Made by a program: the position numbers and the translations under genes
DNA from: Pempheris klunzingeri
Taxonomy: Eukaryota; Chordata; Actinopteri; Acropomatiformes; Pempheridae
Length of the DNA: 64,000 nucleotides
NCBI RefSeq assembly: GCF_042242105.1
Contig: NC_092019.1
Span: 17,777,328 to 17,841,327 of the forward strand
Direction of reading: 5' to 3'
Part shown: one piece after another, positions 37,441-56,966 of the stretch
Layout of the letters: each line of letters opens with the position of its first letter
How positions within the stretch are numbered: the first letter of the stretch is position 1
The notes under the pieces: model-generated
What the model was told of the DNA's origin: nothing
The model's input: the letters and a program-made list of their open reading frames with translations, nothing else
The model's database searches: none

Positions 37441-40422
37441 TCAGTATGCCTGAGGGAAATAGATTAGGACTAAATAAAGATGTGAGGCATTATTTAAAAC
37501 AAATGTGTCTTAAAAAGGTATAAATACCACCAATATGTTACCTGTACTATTAGGTTCATGATATCCAGTTCAATTTGCAGCCGTTATCACATTTACCTAA
37601 AATAATTTGAGTTATTGGGGCTGGCAGTGACAATATGACTGGATAATTTGCAAACCAGATAGATCAAAGCAACCACAGGTATTAATCTAATGAGAGGTTA
37701 AAGCAACAATTAGATCGGTTGTGTGTGTATTGGGTTGCCACTACAAGATCAATAGCATCGTGCTGAGTGCTGAGCTGCCATTGTTGTAGATATCTCTGCA
37801 CTGCCGTAATACTGTTGAGCTAAAATGGGGGATTCTCTCTCTGTCTCCCTCTCCTGTGTGCGCTCAGCCTAACAATGCACTGCAGCGGTTTCCTCGCGCC
37901 TCTCCCCTCTACATCTCCCTCTCCATCACCCTCCCTCACACTGATCGCTCAAAAAAAATATGCACGGCACATACACCAATACTAAACAATGATGAAAAAA
38001 AAAAAAGCAGCAGAGGGTTTTCCTTCACAGTCAAGCCGCCGCTGAGTCTCCACCTCTCTCTCTGTCGTCTCTCTGTATTGATCCGCCCCTCAGTCGTCTC
38101 TGCGCCTGTATCTTGCTTTCTGTTCACTCTGAATCACATCCCCAGATGTTCCTCTTTCAGTGTTTGCTCCCCAAACGTGCCCTCCCTCCATCCCCTCGCC
38201 CCTGTAGAAAAAAAAATGAGGAATGGCTCTTTTATCTCCAACTATATCTCTCATTTGACTTGTATCTGCATCTCTAACACCACCACACCTTCCACCTTCC
38301 CTCTCAGTCCCCCTGTCTTACTTCTTTTTCATATGAACACTTGCACTCTGTCTCCCTGTCTGTCTGACTCTGGGCTCTTATCTGGACAGCCCCCTGCCCC
38401 TCTCTTTGCTGATTACAAATTTATGTGTTCTGTTTCTATAAGTGTTTGTCTGGCAAATGACGCAGGAATAGACAGTGAAGGGGGTAGGTGTGCGTGGAGG
38501 ATGAGGGACGGGGGGGGGCACATGTGTGGTCACTCCTGTTTTGTTGACTTAACGTACATTGGGCGAAAAGGAAAGAGAAGAAGAGTGCACGCCAGATGGA
38601 AGGACAGAGAGACAAAGACATGGGCAGATGGGGGGAGTGATGGGAAGGAAAGCAAAGAACAGTTGAGTCATGTGCGAGAGAGGTGTGGAGATGATGCTGT
38701 GTGAAATAAAAATTAGCACTCCAGAATGGACGGAGGAAAAAGACTACGATCTAACCACTTCGTTTAAGAGTTAACAAGAGAAAAAGACAGAGGTGCAGAT
38801 GCACAGATGTGATATTACCATAAAAGTGGATGTGCGACTTGCCAGACATAACAAATTATACATAATCTAACCTATCTCTGCACTGTGGGTTTATATATAG
38901 ATGTGTGTTACATCTCTGTGTTGGGCTCCCTCTGGGGCAGAGGAGCTGAGGCTGTAGGCTGCTGCAGGGGTCAGCTTCACTCTGAGCTGTTGGCTCACAT
39001 TCCCTGAGCCTGGTGGAAAGAAAACACACTACTCCCCTCTGATATGTGTAACTGCAGACTGAGTTTATTGTCTTCGACCCCTGTCTCCCTCTCTAGCTCT
39101 CAACTCCCCCTCCATTTGCCCATCACTCTGTGTAAGTCACAGTCTGGGTGGCTCTGCAATGCTTCAGTCAGAGCGCTCCCTTATCATCCCGTATCATAGT
39201 TAACCTAGGAGCAGCTATTCTGCTCTACCTGTTGTTCCTTGTCCATAATATTCAGTTATAGTTTGCGCTTTCTTCTGTATAGATTACTGAGATGCAAACA
39301 CACCCACACTCTACAGCTGCAACGAGTAGTTTATTAATCATTTAGTCAATCGACAGAAAATTAATCCGCTACTATTTTGACAATTGATTAGATATCTAAG
39401 TCAATTTGAAACTGAAAATACCAAACATTCAATGGTTCCAGCTTCTGAAATTTGATACTTTACATTATAAGGCATTTCATGACATAACCTTCAGCATTTT
39501 CACTGTTTTCTACTGTTCATGTTGTGCATTATAGGCTATGCAATAAATTGGGGACAGAATCTTCTGATTGAAGCAAATAAAAATAATTGTTAGTTGCAGT
39601 CTGATCACACACACTCACATACTTCATATATACACGGTTCACTTGTGACAACTTGGTGATCTATGATATGGATTGTCAACGCGAGACAAGGTCAGCCACA
39701 GAGGGAAGACATTCTTGACACTAATCTCACTCATGATACATGGGCCATTCACAAAGATGACTGTCTCTCAGCACCTTTGTCCGCTACTTCCTAACTCTCA
39801 AACACACACGCACACACACACACACATGGATTTCTACACTAATGCTAACAAAGCATGTGCAGTGGCATGAAACCGCCTTGCAACACATCACACAGACGAC
39901 TTCTATCATGTTCCTGTCAGCACGCCTCTTGTTTTCTTATCTGGGGTGATGCTGCTGCAGTGAATTCAAATGCAGCGGTCCCTGTTTAATATTATCGCAG
40001 GGCCCCACACACACCTTATTTCTGTAATCAGTGACTTTCATGTACCTGTCACTATCTGTCTATCAGCTCCTGGCTGTTGCACCTCTAGGATAATGAATAT
40101 AGCTTTAACACTGTCTCGTTCAGGCACTTTAAAGATGTTCTGCACTGATGAATGGAAATGCCTGTTTGCAAAGTCATTCTGAAGGAAGGCAACTCCATTC
40201 TTCTTTTTAAAAAAATAGCTCAGACTGGTTAAACTCCTCTAAAAGATGCCATTTTCCCATTTCCTGTTGTCTTTACTTCATCACTGCCCACTGCTCTCCA
40301 TATGTCTTTATTCTGTGCTCCGCTGAGCCTAACTGCTGCTAGTGTGTATCACTACATGTGTTAATTAGAACCACATGTTACGCATCTGCCCTAAAGGAGC
40401 CACCAAGTTAGTTAGACAGAGA

Positions 40423-40423
<1 letters not shown>

Positions 40424-40457
<34 letters not shown>
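40424..40457. repeat. (GT)n microsatellite
   Basis: Perfect GT repeat in the fam131b-zyx intergenic region. Confidence 0.95.
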
Positions 40458-40460
<3 letters not shown>

Positions 40461-42172
40461 AAGGGAGGGTGTGTATCTGACAGCCAGCCTGCATTGGGTT
40501 TCACAAATGAAGGAGGAGAGAGAAAATGTGAGCGAGGACGGACTAGTGAAGGGGGGGGGGTGTTTGGAGGGAGGAGAAAAGGATAAGAGAGGTCTCTGTG
40601 GTTTGTTTTTGAGGAGGGAGGGGGCGTAGAAGGTGGGCAGGGATGAGAGAGAGATACAAATGTTGTTATGAAAAGAGGCAATCTCTCATCGTGTGTTCTC
40701 TAATGGCTGTGCTTATGTGATTAGCTTTGTTTTAGCCAGTGGGATATAGAGTTTACTTGTGTTACTATTTGATGCTTTGTGCTGGCAGTTCACCATTTCT
40801 TGCTGGAGTTCTTCAGCAAACACATTTTTTGGGGGGGGTGTTTTATGTTTGTGTGTGGGTGGTATGGAGTCTCTGTGCTCATGATGTTTGTGTGCGTGTG
40901 TGTGTGCACTCCAGCAAACCTTGCGTATGAGGAGTTCCCAATTCTCCTCTATTATTTACAATTCTCTTTCCTTTTCTCCTGCAATTACCCTACATTCCCT
41001 CTCGCTCCAGCCCTCCTCGTCTAGCCCACCGCCACTGCCGCACTGTTTATCCCCAGTGATGCTTCAGTGTCCACCTTACTTCTCATGTGTCCATACCCCT
41101 CAACCAGCCTCTCACAGTCATGTCAGTGTGGGTTTCCACTTCACACACTCTTTATCGCATCTCTCGCTGATGTGGATTTGCTTGCCGTCCGAGATACTGG
41201 GGGAATCTTCCTCCCTCAAGGCATTTTAGTCTAGTCTGGGCTGGTCAGGCCACAGTAATGTGTATCACTCTGACACCTGCTGGGGAAACTGGCACACTGC
41301 AGTCTAACACTGGCTTTGAATGGAAGCCAGTTTGGCAGCAGAGACATTTTTCCTCTGGGTGGTGAGTGATGAGACCATGTTCTGTCACAAGTATGCAGAT
41401 TTTCATCCTGCCTTACGTGCGCATGGAATTTCTGCTGGATGACTTAATGTTTTTTGTCTTAAGGGCACTACTATCTACCTTCTACCTCCACTGCAGGCTA
41501 CAGTTAATGTTTATAGTGTATGGGAGTAGATATGTGCATTTTCAATTTTATCTCAAAGCTACATAAATCCAAACCTAAATTATCAGAGATGTGCTTTAGA
41601 TGTGGAATTCTGGAAAACTCATAAGAATGAACACATTACTTGGTTTATTGTGGAATGGTTGGGAATATAGGACTTTATCTAAAATAATATCAAAGACTCA
41701 ACGATTTTTTTTTTTTTTTAAATGTCATGTGTAGCCAGAAAGAGACGAAAGACGTCTGACTCCCTTCTCTCTACAGCGAAATATTTTTTTTAAAGGAACG
41801 GCTGTGTTCCTGCTGAAAAGATCATATATAGTCTTAGGAAGGCATGGACGACCCTCTGAAAAATTTGGCAGCCTTATATGGATAACACAGACGTGCCTAT
41901 ATCGGTGGTGGAACTGTTACCTTTGTGTATGGCGGCCTGGAGCAGCGTATGTTTGTTTGTTTGTTCGGTGCATGTTATCACACAAAAAAAAGATTTGTCC
42001 TCACATATTATATAAAGAGAGGAAAAGTGGAAAAACAATACAAAGTTATCATTTCTAAGTGCTCAGATTGAATATAAAATAAACGTAGATTCTGTCATAT
42101 CTCAAATGGCTTCCTATTCGCCCTTTGAGTGTTGTGAGAAAATTTGTGTGTGTGTGCAGAAAGAAAGGGAGA

Positions 42173-42178
<6 letters not shown>

Positions 42179-42238
<60 letters not shown>
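42179..42238. repeat. (GA)30 microsatellite
   Basis: Perfect GA repeat in the fam131b-zyx intergenic region. Confidence 0.97.
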
Positions 42239-42240
<2 letters not shown>

Positions 42241-44507
42241 ATGCCTCTGTACATATCGGAAACGATCCAAGATTAGGATATCAACTGTGAGCACTGAGGT
42301 ATTATGAGCAGGTACTGAGTCACATGAGCAGTGGGAGGTGGAGAGGGTGGAGCGGAAAGAAAGATGGGAAGGGAAATAAAAGTGCAGCGTGTGGAGGACA
42401 GACTGAGAAATTGAGGTATTGGGGGACAAAAGTGGTGGAAAAAAATGCAGCACCAAAAAGAGGGGGAGAGGAAACATTCATGCCAGGTTTTGGCTGCAGT
42501 CCAGGCTGTCTGGCTCTGATTCAGACGGCCTCTGTTTTTTTTCTCCTTTTTTTGTCTCACCTCCAGACTGACTGGACCCCAGAGCTGCCTTCTCTCTGCC
42601 TGATCCAAACTTTCCAAACTACAGTCACCATGGCTCCATCTGATGTTTGCAGCTGGCTGAAAGGGGCACAAGAGCGTTACACGTGTCATTTCAGCTTCCT
42701 TACTTCCTTCACAGATCAGACAGACAGCAAACTCATGAATTGGCTGGAATTTGAAACGGCACACAAATGTTGACCTCTACTCGCATGTCACCTGGCTGAG
42801 AGACGCCAGCCAGGATGGAGATCGCTTCTGTGGAAATTTCTGAGTGGAAATTCAGTGTTTTTTTTTTATCACAGTGGAAGTGGGGAGAGACTGGAAACAT
42901 TCCTTTTGGGACAATAGGCTATCAAAGACCCCAATGACCACTCCCTGTAGCTCACAGACATGAATCAGGCAGCAACAGGTTACACAACAGCTACTGCAGA
43001 GGCTTGCACATAGGAGAACCTGTCCTTTGATTTCACAACCTCAATTTAATGCAGCTGTGCTGGTTCTCAACCTGAATATCATATGGTGATCTGTGAGTGG
43101 GTGGCAATCTGAAACCAAGATGAAAACACAGTTGAAAAGGGTCAGAATAAAAGGTGCACTCTTGATGTTCACTGAAAAGACATGTATTCTAAAAATGTTC
43201 TTTAATGTCTGCGCCTGTAGCAAAGACAAGACATAAAAACACTTTTGCCAGTTGGGTGAGATGACAGCAATAGTTTCCAATGCTGGTTTGCATCTTTCAG
43301 GATTATTTAGAAATATGTTGAACACAGACAGGGCTGTAACTAATGATTATTTTCATTATTAACCAAAAGATTTTCAGTTTTCTATCACACAAGACAAATA
43401 AATGCAGAAAATTCTCATAATGGATAAGCTGGCAATCTTGCTTACAAACTGCCTTTAATCATTGATTTGTTATTAAAATAGTTGATTATGTGTTGGACTA
43501 ATAATTTAATCATCTATTCATTTAAGCACAGAATAAAGCATTAGTAATGCAAAAGTGAGCCTTGATTAAAGTAAAATCTTGAATTCTTGACTAGATTTGC
43601 ATTAGGAGGTGAAATGGTCTCACTCAGTTGCCACTTTTTACATGTTGTGGTAGATTAAATTGTAAAATAAAACATTTCTGAAAATATTAACGTACTAATG
43701 ATAATAGCAGTAATAATAAATGTCAAAATAATGTTTCAATTGATGTCAAAATAATATACATGTTATGAGAGATTTCTTGTTTGTATAAGCAATGATGATA
43801 TCTAGACTCAAAGGTGTGGGCTACATGAGTCGCCAAGGGTCTGAGGTGTGTGTGTGTGTGAGTGTGAGTGTGGTGCGTCTGTGTGGGTGACACATTAAAA
43901 GGATATTAAGTCATCGATGTGGTTGATGTGCAGGATGGGAGGTGTCATTTAACACCAGTAGCGTCAGACTGAACAACACAAAGACTTGAGAAAGAGCCAT
44001 AAAAAGTACTTACACTCTGTAATCAAGTGTACTAATCGTGTACAGAGAAGCAGTCTGAGTCTTTGCATGTTTACTGCCTGAGTGCAAAGCAAATAACGAT
44101 GTGGCAGCGAACTTGGCAGCAGACAGAATAATGCCTTTACAATCTGATTCTGAGCTTTGCCTGTTGAGGCAAGTGAAAGAAAGGCATAAAATCAGTTTTA
44201 TGTTTTTTTTTTCTGACAGTAAATAAAGCTAAAATAGGCAACTTATTCCACAGCAAAGCCCCCTTTGAGCAGACTTTCTTCAGCCGTTGTATCTCCTCGT
44301 GTTTAAAACCCTGACCGCTTTTAGTGTCTGTGTCTAATCAAGCCTCTAGCCCCATTATCTCTCCCTCCCTCTCGCTCCCTCATTCCCTCAGTCTGACCTT
44401 ACAAGGAGAGGCAACAGGGTTGATGTCATTGACTGAAGAATGCTGCAAGAATTTAGAGAGAAAAGAGAGCAGGAGGAGGAGTGGTCTGACTGGACACTTT
44501 ATGAACA

Positions 44508-44529
44508 CACATACACACACACACACACA

Positions 44530-44563
<34 letters not shown>
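44508..44563. repeat. compound (CA)n(GA)n microsatellite
   Basis: A CA repeat followed directly by a GA repeat, upstream of zyx. Confidence 0.95.
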
Positions 44564-44566
<3 letters not shown>

Positions 44567-45239
44567 GCTGTTTACATAGTAATACACAAGTCCTGAGCCA
44601 AAGTCAGACGAGAAAGAACTTGTTTGGAGGGATGGTGTCATTCCTTTTCCAGACTGAGAAGCACAGGGGGAGGGTCTAATAGCTGGAAAGGGGAAGAGAG
44701 AAAGAGAAGTTACCATTACAGTCAACTCTTACTCAGCCTGGACCAAGAGAAAAAGAAGAACAAAAGGAAGAGGGGGAAGGAAAAGGGAGATTCACATTGC
44801 AGCTGTATTAACAGGGTAAGTGAATGCATTTGCTCTTGGTGATCAGGGTAATAGTTGCCATGTGTTACTGTTTTTTGGAAGCAGACTGCAGGTTACCTAA
44901 TAAGGTAAAGTGTTTACTCAGTGCAAGTGTGACGGCAGCACAGATTTGCTGGTTATTCAGTGGGTGCTGCTGTTATCGCCACAGGTAATGGCATCTCTGT
45001 GGAGTTACTACTAGTGTGGATCTGACATGTGGCGGCTATTTATATGACATAAAAAACTATTGCAGACCGTGGTTGAAAGATACCTCTCGGTGGGCGGTGT
45101 CTCCCTGGCTGAGTCGTGGTTTAGTGAGTGGGAATAAATCCCCCAGAGCGTGCCGTGGGTTTTTACACCAGCTGATGTCCACCGACGATAAGGAACGCGC
45201 TATGCGGAAGCTCCAACAGGAAGTCCGGCTGAAAAGTTG

Positions 45240-45541
45240 ACCGAGCTAGCTAGCTAGCTAGTAATGCAGCTGTGAGCGTTCACGCACTCCGCAGAGTAGC
45301 AAAACCATTAAACCTCATGTCAGCGCAGTTAGGAGAGGCCGTGTACTTTGGCACATGAGGTAAGAGAAACATGGGGCGGCGTTAGCCCGGTTTGTCCACA
45401 GAAACAGCCTGACCACAGCGTGTGGCGCTAGCAGAGGTGCGGGTGTGTGTGTGTGTGTGTGTCCGGGCGGCTAACGTTACCGCCACCGGAGGTGTGAGTG
45501 ATGATGAGGCAGACAGGTTAACATTTGTCACAGGGCTACAG
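45240..45541 (+). promoter_or_regulatory. zyx: zyx promoter and non-coding first exon region
   Basis: CpG content rises between about 45.0 and 45.66 kb. Two strong donors are present: GAG|GTAAGA (exon end 45359) and ACAG|GTGAGT (exon end 45541). Either could splice to the acceptor at 51090, which precedes the zyx ATG by 13 nt of leader. A MEF2-like CTATTTATAT lies at 45036-45045, one base off consensus. The start site is not determined. Confidence 0.45.
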
Positions 45542-48500
45542 GTGAGTGGCAGCTGTCATTGACCCGTCGGTGAGTCTAAATTAATGACCTGGTGGACTAA
45601 GACAAGCTAACGTTGTCGGCCGTCACGTACTCTGAATACTATGTAGGCTAACCGACTGTCAGCTAGCTAGTTTATAGTGTTTCATCCTAGCAGAAACCTT
45701 CATCACCCCCCCTTGTTCTGTTTATTGTTGGTTAGTGATGAAACCCATTCATGCCAGCTGTCAAAGCCATTGCTGACCCTGTCTAATCAATGGGGTGCAG
45801 AGGTGGGTGGAGCACTAGTGTAGGTTACAGTGTGGTTAACGCCTATTTATTGATGGTGCCTGGTAAATAGAAAGCTGCTCTCAGGTGATACGACTTACTG
45901 TGTTACTGTTTTGTTGTGCCCATGTGGAGGAGGTATTACTCTTTCGAGTATATCTAGCTGGTTGTCTTCGTGTCATGTCCTGTAACAGAGGTTGCAAAGA
46001 GATGAGAGACGGCTCTGTGCACTAATGGGGATGTTGGTAGAGTACATGAGGATTATGGCCATTTTAGTTAGGAATTGCTACAAGTTGGAGAATGTGAAAA
46101 TCCTGTGCTTATCAGTGTTTGTGCCAATGCCTCTCTAATTTGCCCGTTCACTGGCTAGATAGGAGGGGAGCTTCAACCCAAGGCCACAGTAAACGTGCTT
46201 AAGAATAACTTGGAGCACAAGAGGCCTCTTGGTTTGGTCAGCCTGAGGTTATTTGTGGTGGTGCTGTGTTAGAAGACTGGAATTATGGTCGCTGACGCCT
46301 CCGTAAATTGTCGAGGCAAATGAAAATCTGTGAATGAAGATGATCTATGAATGGCTTTAAAACACCCTTTACGATAAGGATGACGAAGAATCCTCCTTAA
46401 TTGCAGGCTCTGTGAGTCTCCTTTCCCCTCCCTTTGCCCTAAATCACTGCATGTCTGGCTCTTTGATTATGTCTCTCTCTGTCTTGTGACTCTCATTTGG
46501 CCAACATCATTCAACTTTATGTCACGGCGAGCGGATAAGGCTGTTTGGGTGAGATCTTGACACGGAGCCTGTTGGCTGATGTTATTACCAGCTTGGACAT
46601 GCTGCCTGTTCAATCAGCCATCTAACTGTAGTCTGAGTGGGAGCAAAACACTGGTGCTCAATGCATGTCCAGTGACCTGTAAGATTGGACTCAAAAGGGT
46701 TGTTTGTCCCCGCATTAGTGACCCCCGGCCTAGACACGCTTTCCTAGAAACTGGGTGTGCTATTAACATCTGAACAATAGAGACTTTCATCAACAACACA
46801 CTAGTCAGTGATACAATGACTGTCCAGACATGGAAGGAGTTTGGCTCTGACAGGAAACCAGGTTGTCTTTAGGTTAGCTGTTAGGGTACTTAAACTTTGT
46901 TTTTTTCTTATTTCTTTTTATAGTTATTATCTCTCATTATTATTTTGCCAACAATGGATAATTAGCTGGCAAAGCAGGAATGAGCCTATTACTGATTTGG
47001 GACATTTACTACTTATCAGAGTTGTTCTCCTTTGGGAGGACAACTGTAACAAAAAAAGTTTTTATATTACGTAGCTGTTTATGACAAAGAAGACTTAAGT
47101 GCAGTGCGTCATGCTACACTTCCATATATGACCTTTTAAAAGCAGGAGCACAGTATATAAACCAAATTTAGTTCCTCCGTAACCACAAAGTAATGAGCCA
47201 CTGCTGAGTTAAACACTTTTCCTTTGAAAAGTGTGGTAAAGTCCTCCTCATCAGCTACTGCATCACGTAGTCTTTGCCTTTAGAGACAAGGGCGTTCATG
47301 TGAAACTTATCAGCACTGACACCAAGCACAAAAATAAAATAAAGTGTGCCACAGAACGAGCTTAGTTCTCCTCTTGTTTGTTTGCATGGTTTTGTTGTTC
47401 ATATGGGACTTAAAGTGCTGAGTCTCAGGTCTACACCCATGCTGGTTTTATATCCTTCAAGGTAGTTGGGCTGATTACATTCACTTTCTGTCCCATGTGT
47501 AAATCTGTCCGTGATAAGATGTAATGAAAACCAACTGGGCTGTGGTACCCAAACCAGGGTTCAGGACCAATTTGTTTTACCCTGTAAAAGCTGTCTAGCC
47601 ATGTTGAGTTTATACAAAGTTCAAAAGCTAGAGTACAGTATGTGATTTATGTTTGGGGCCCTATCAGAAGGCTAGACAATGCCACTGTCCATCACAGCTG
47701 TAAAGGAAAATGATTAAACACAGTCCCCAAGTGATGTCATTCAGTTCAAGTGGTGGGTGAGAGATGAATGATGAGGACTGAGGAAAGCACAAGAATAAAA
47801 GAGATAAAAATGGTTATGGTCTGCTGCAGAACACATATCTACACATCAGACTGAGAGAGTGAGCCTGAGTGACTTTATACAAGCACTCAGTCCTCATTCA
47901 GGGAGTAAAAAAATGACAAAGAGGAAAACGGCAAAGATACAAAGAACAAGAGGCTGAATGGAGGGAAACGCAAAAAAGGTGATGTCATTGAGTTGTGGTG
48001 CCAAAAATGTTCCTCAGCCGAGGGTCTCTCCCATCTCAAGGATCAGGTTTCAAGATAGATTTGCAGTAGGACGGCTGAAGCTGATCTCATCGTATTAAAG
48101 CCCTTAGGACCATATGAAGGAACAGATGGAACCTGACCACAAGTTATCATCACTGTTGAATAATTGAGAGGGCTATATGGTCTCTTCTGTAGTTTAAGTA
48201 CAGCAATGAACAGACTAAATCACAGTCTGCACACACACCCTTGTCAAGCACTCCTTTTTCAAAGCCGTTACAGATCCAAGCGTTCTGTTTCAAGTACTCT
48301 GTTCATATTCAGACGTGCAAGCCTTATTCAAAGCCAAGGGCTTTATCTTGACTGTAACCAGTCAATCTGTTTTTGAATTAAGTGTCCACTCCGTTCAAGT
48401 TGAAGTAGGCCTTGATTCTAGGTTAATGAGTAGCCAGCTCTCTCTCTTTTTCCTTTGGTTTGTTATTTTATCTTTCCAGTGGTGCAAACTGCTCTGCAAA

Positions 48501-51090
48501 CATTGCCTGTGTGCTTGCAGAAAGTTGGCAACCAGAGCAGTTTGTATCTCCATTAGAGTCTGACCATCTCCCCATATTGATTCATGCTGCAACGCTCTGA
48601 ATTATTTACGTGGAGTGAAGCAGAGCTAAGACTGTGTAGGCTGATGTTTTTGTAACTCCACACAAAGGACAGCAACATCTGAGAATGAGTCTCATGTCAT
48701 TAGTTAGTTTTTTCCACTGGTTGTTCAATCAATAATGCTGTTGTAGTTTGATGGATCATCAGGAATTAATTTCCCCAGTCAAACTATGGTCTAGCTAGAT
48801 CGGACAACTGTAACAAAAAAATAAGAATTTTAACAGTTATTTGTCTAAAACTATATATACTATCTCATAAAAATGCATATACACAACAAAATTATATATT
48901 CTGACAAATTATGTGGTTAAAGTGGTGTATCGCCAGTAGGTTTAATACATCAGCAACTGATAATGGGATATCTTAGATTATCTAATGACACAGTGAAACA
49001 GTTGACACTTCCACATGCCCGATGGGCATACTGTATATGGTTAAAATCAGTAAATGCAGACATAAAGGAAGCTGAGCCAAAAAGCAGAAGAGAGATGGCT
49101 GCACTTTCACATCAGAGGAGCAAGTTATCTCACGAGCACTAGAGACACTTTCATGAGTTCTTAAGAGCTTGTTGTCTTGTCAGAACTTGAAGTGTTGCCT
49201 GTTCATCGCAACGAAGTGGAATGAGGATGAATACCTCAAGTTTTCCTGGCTAGTTTAGCGTTCACTGTCAGCTAGGCCCAGTCTGCATACCACTAATCAT
49301 TCTTAAGGCAATGTCAGACTTGATCTCTCCCTGGAAAGGTTGTTTTACCAAATGCAAACTCAATTAGATCTAAATGGTGAAAACCACTCTACATTTTAAC
49401 CCACAGTGTAAACAAAGTTTTCTGTGGCTTTTGGAGAGGTCTAGTTGAAACTGCTCAGAATTACGTGGGCAGGGGAAGGGAAAATATGAATGTAACAACT
49501 TTTTAAAAGGGGAATATACCGTAGGTTTGTTTGTTCACTGGAAAATGTTATCTCCAGATTACCACCTGTGACTCATTCTGTTACAAGTTATGTGCTGTGG
49601 TTGTATGACTTTTATCTTTAACAACCTGTCATAAGCTTAATACATAGTCACAATACTGGTGTATTAATCATTGCCACAGTTGTAACTGCAATTAACTATT
49701 TCAGCGCTTCTGGGTAGAATAGTTTGTGAAGCAGCAACAGGGTGCGAGTTAAGACGGCCAGTGTGTGTGTGCAAATGTGTGAGTGTGTGTTGGTGAAGGG
49801 GGTCCGTTAGAACAACCATGCTTTTGACTAAAGGTTGTGTTTGGGGCCCGTGGCCTTCAGGGAAATGTGTCTAGGCTTTCCGAGGAATCTCGATAGACAC
49901 TGAGGTAACGTCAACATTTGTTTAACCACCAGCATGCGCGAGGTAAATATTTGAGTTCACCCTCTTTTTGACGCACCTCACATGAAAATGTTATAGTAGT
50001 TGCTATCGTCCCTGCTTCAAACACCTGTCCTTCTTTCTAAACGTGCTATCGTCGTGTTTTTATGCCGCTGTAAACAGCCATGTGTTAGATATTTTAAATT
50101 ATCGCTGGGAGTGCCACCATGTCTGCTCTGTATACATGGCCTGAGGAATGTTTCACATACTTTTCTCTCACTGCACTGTAGACCATTTGCCAAAGCTTTT
50201 GTATTTAAAGAGTAACTCTGGATTTGCAGAATGCCTAGAGGTTGTTCTTTTTTTTTTATTGCAATTTCACTAAATTCAGAAATAGTCCAAGTCCAAACTA
50301 CATTTTAAGATGCAGTGCAAGCCACAATAAACCTACATTTTAATTAGTTTTGCTAAGACTTTAGGGGTCCCAGTCCCAGCTGTGTCCCAGTTGTAAAGTA
50401 AACAATAGGTACCAATCTGCAAAGTGTACTCTTTTGGCAGTTAATATGAAAGAAGTCAGTGTTTTATACTAACAGGAAATGCTAAACAATATGTACAGAC
50501 GGAATCAATCAAACTACTGCCAATTCTAAAGTTGGGAACTTGTCGGAGTGGGACAAAAAAAAGCTGTATTCCTCTATTTTTTGAGTCAGTCCTGCAACAA
50601 TCTCATCATTTTTAATTACCATAATTAGCTATTTCAGTTAGCTCCCCCATTTTCACTTTGTATTGCACTGAAGGAAAACACCATTCTCAAAAATGAAGAA
50701 AATTTAGTCTGGCATCTCTGAGTATGGTTCATTTAGCCTCTTTTTCAATGTAAAAGCACCACATACTCAAAATGTGGTTGCAATCAGCATTTAGTTTGGA
50801 ATTGTGTCAGGCCAAATGTTTTGTTGATGTGTCATCACCACTAATTCTCCAGCAAAAGGCCCGACGTGTTAACGCTGCCAGGGAATGTCAGCCCTTTGAC
50901 TCCAGTCAGCTGATTAATGATGGTTTTATTATGTGGGGCGCGAGAGTGAGATTCCTGACACTGGAGTTTTTTGAGCTTCACTGCAACCGGTTTTATACCT
51001 TACTGTTATAAAAGCACTCGTATAAGAATAATTGCTGTCCTGTACGGCTTCTTAACTGTTGTCCATAATGATTCTCGTGTTCATCCTTAG
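45542..51090 (+). other. zyx: zyx intron 1 (about 5.5 kb)
   Basis: No coding sequence recognised between the CpG-rich first-exon region and the ATG exon. Confidence 0.5.
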
Positions 51091-51103
51091 ATAACTACAC
51101 AAA

Positions 51104-56966
<5,863 letters not shown>

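Larger units (their letters stand above)
37441..45015. other. fam131b-zyx intergenic region (7.6 kb)
   Basis: The two genes are divergent across this region. It contains microsatellites and CT- or GA-rich stretches. The longest open frame (37856-38704) is low complexity and unlike any family I know. Confidence 0.5.

Noticed and set aside
42055..42773. Frames around the (GA)n repeat
   Set aside because: Low complexity, no splice logic or family similarity.
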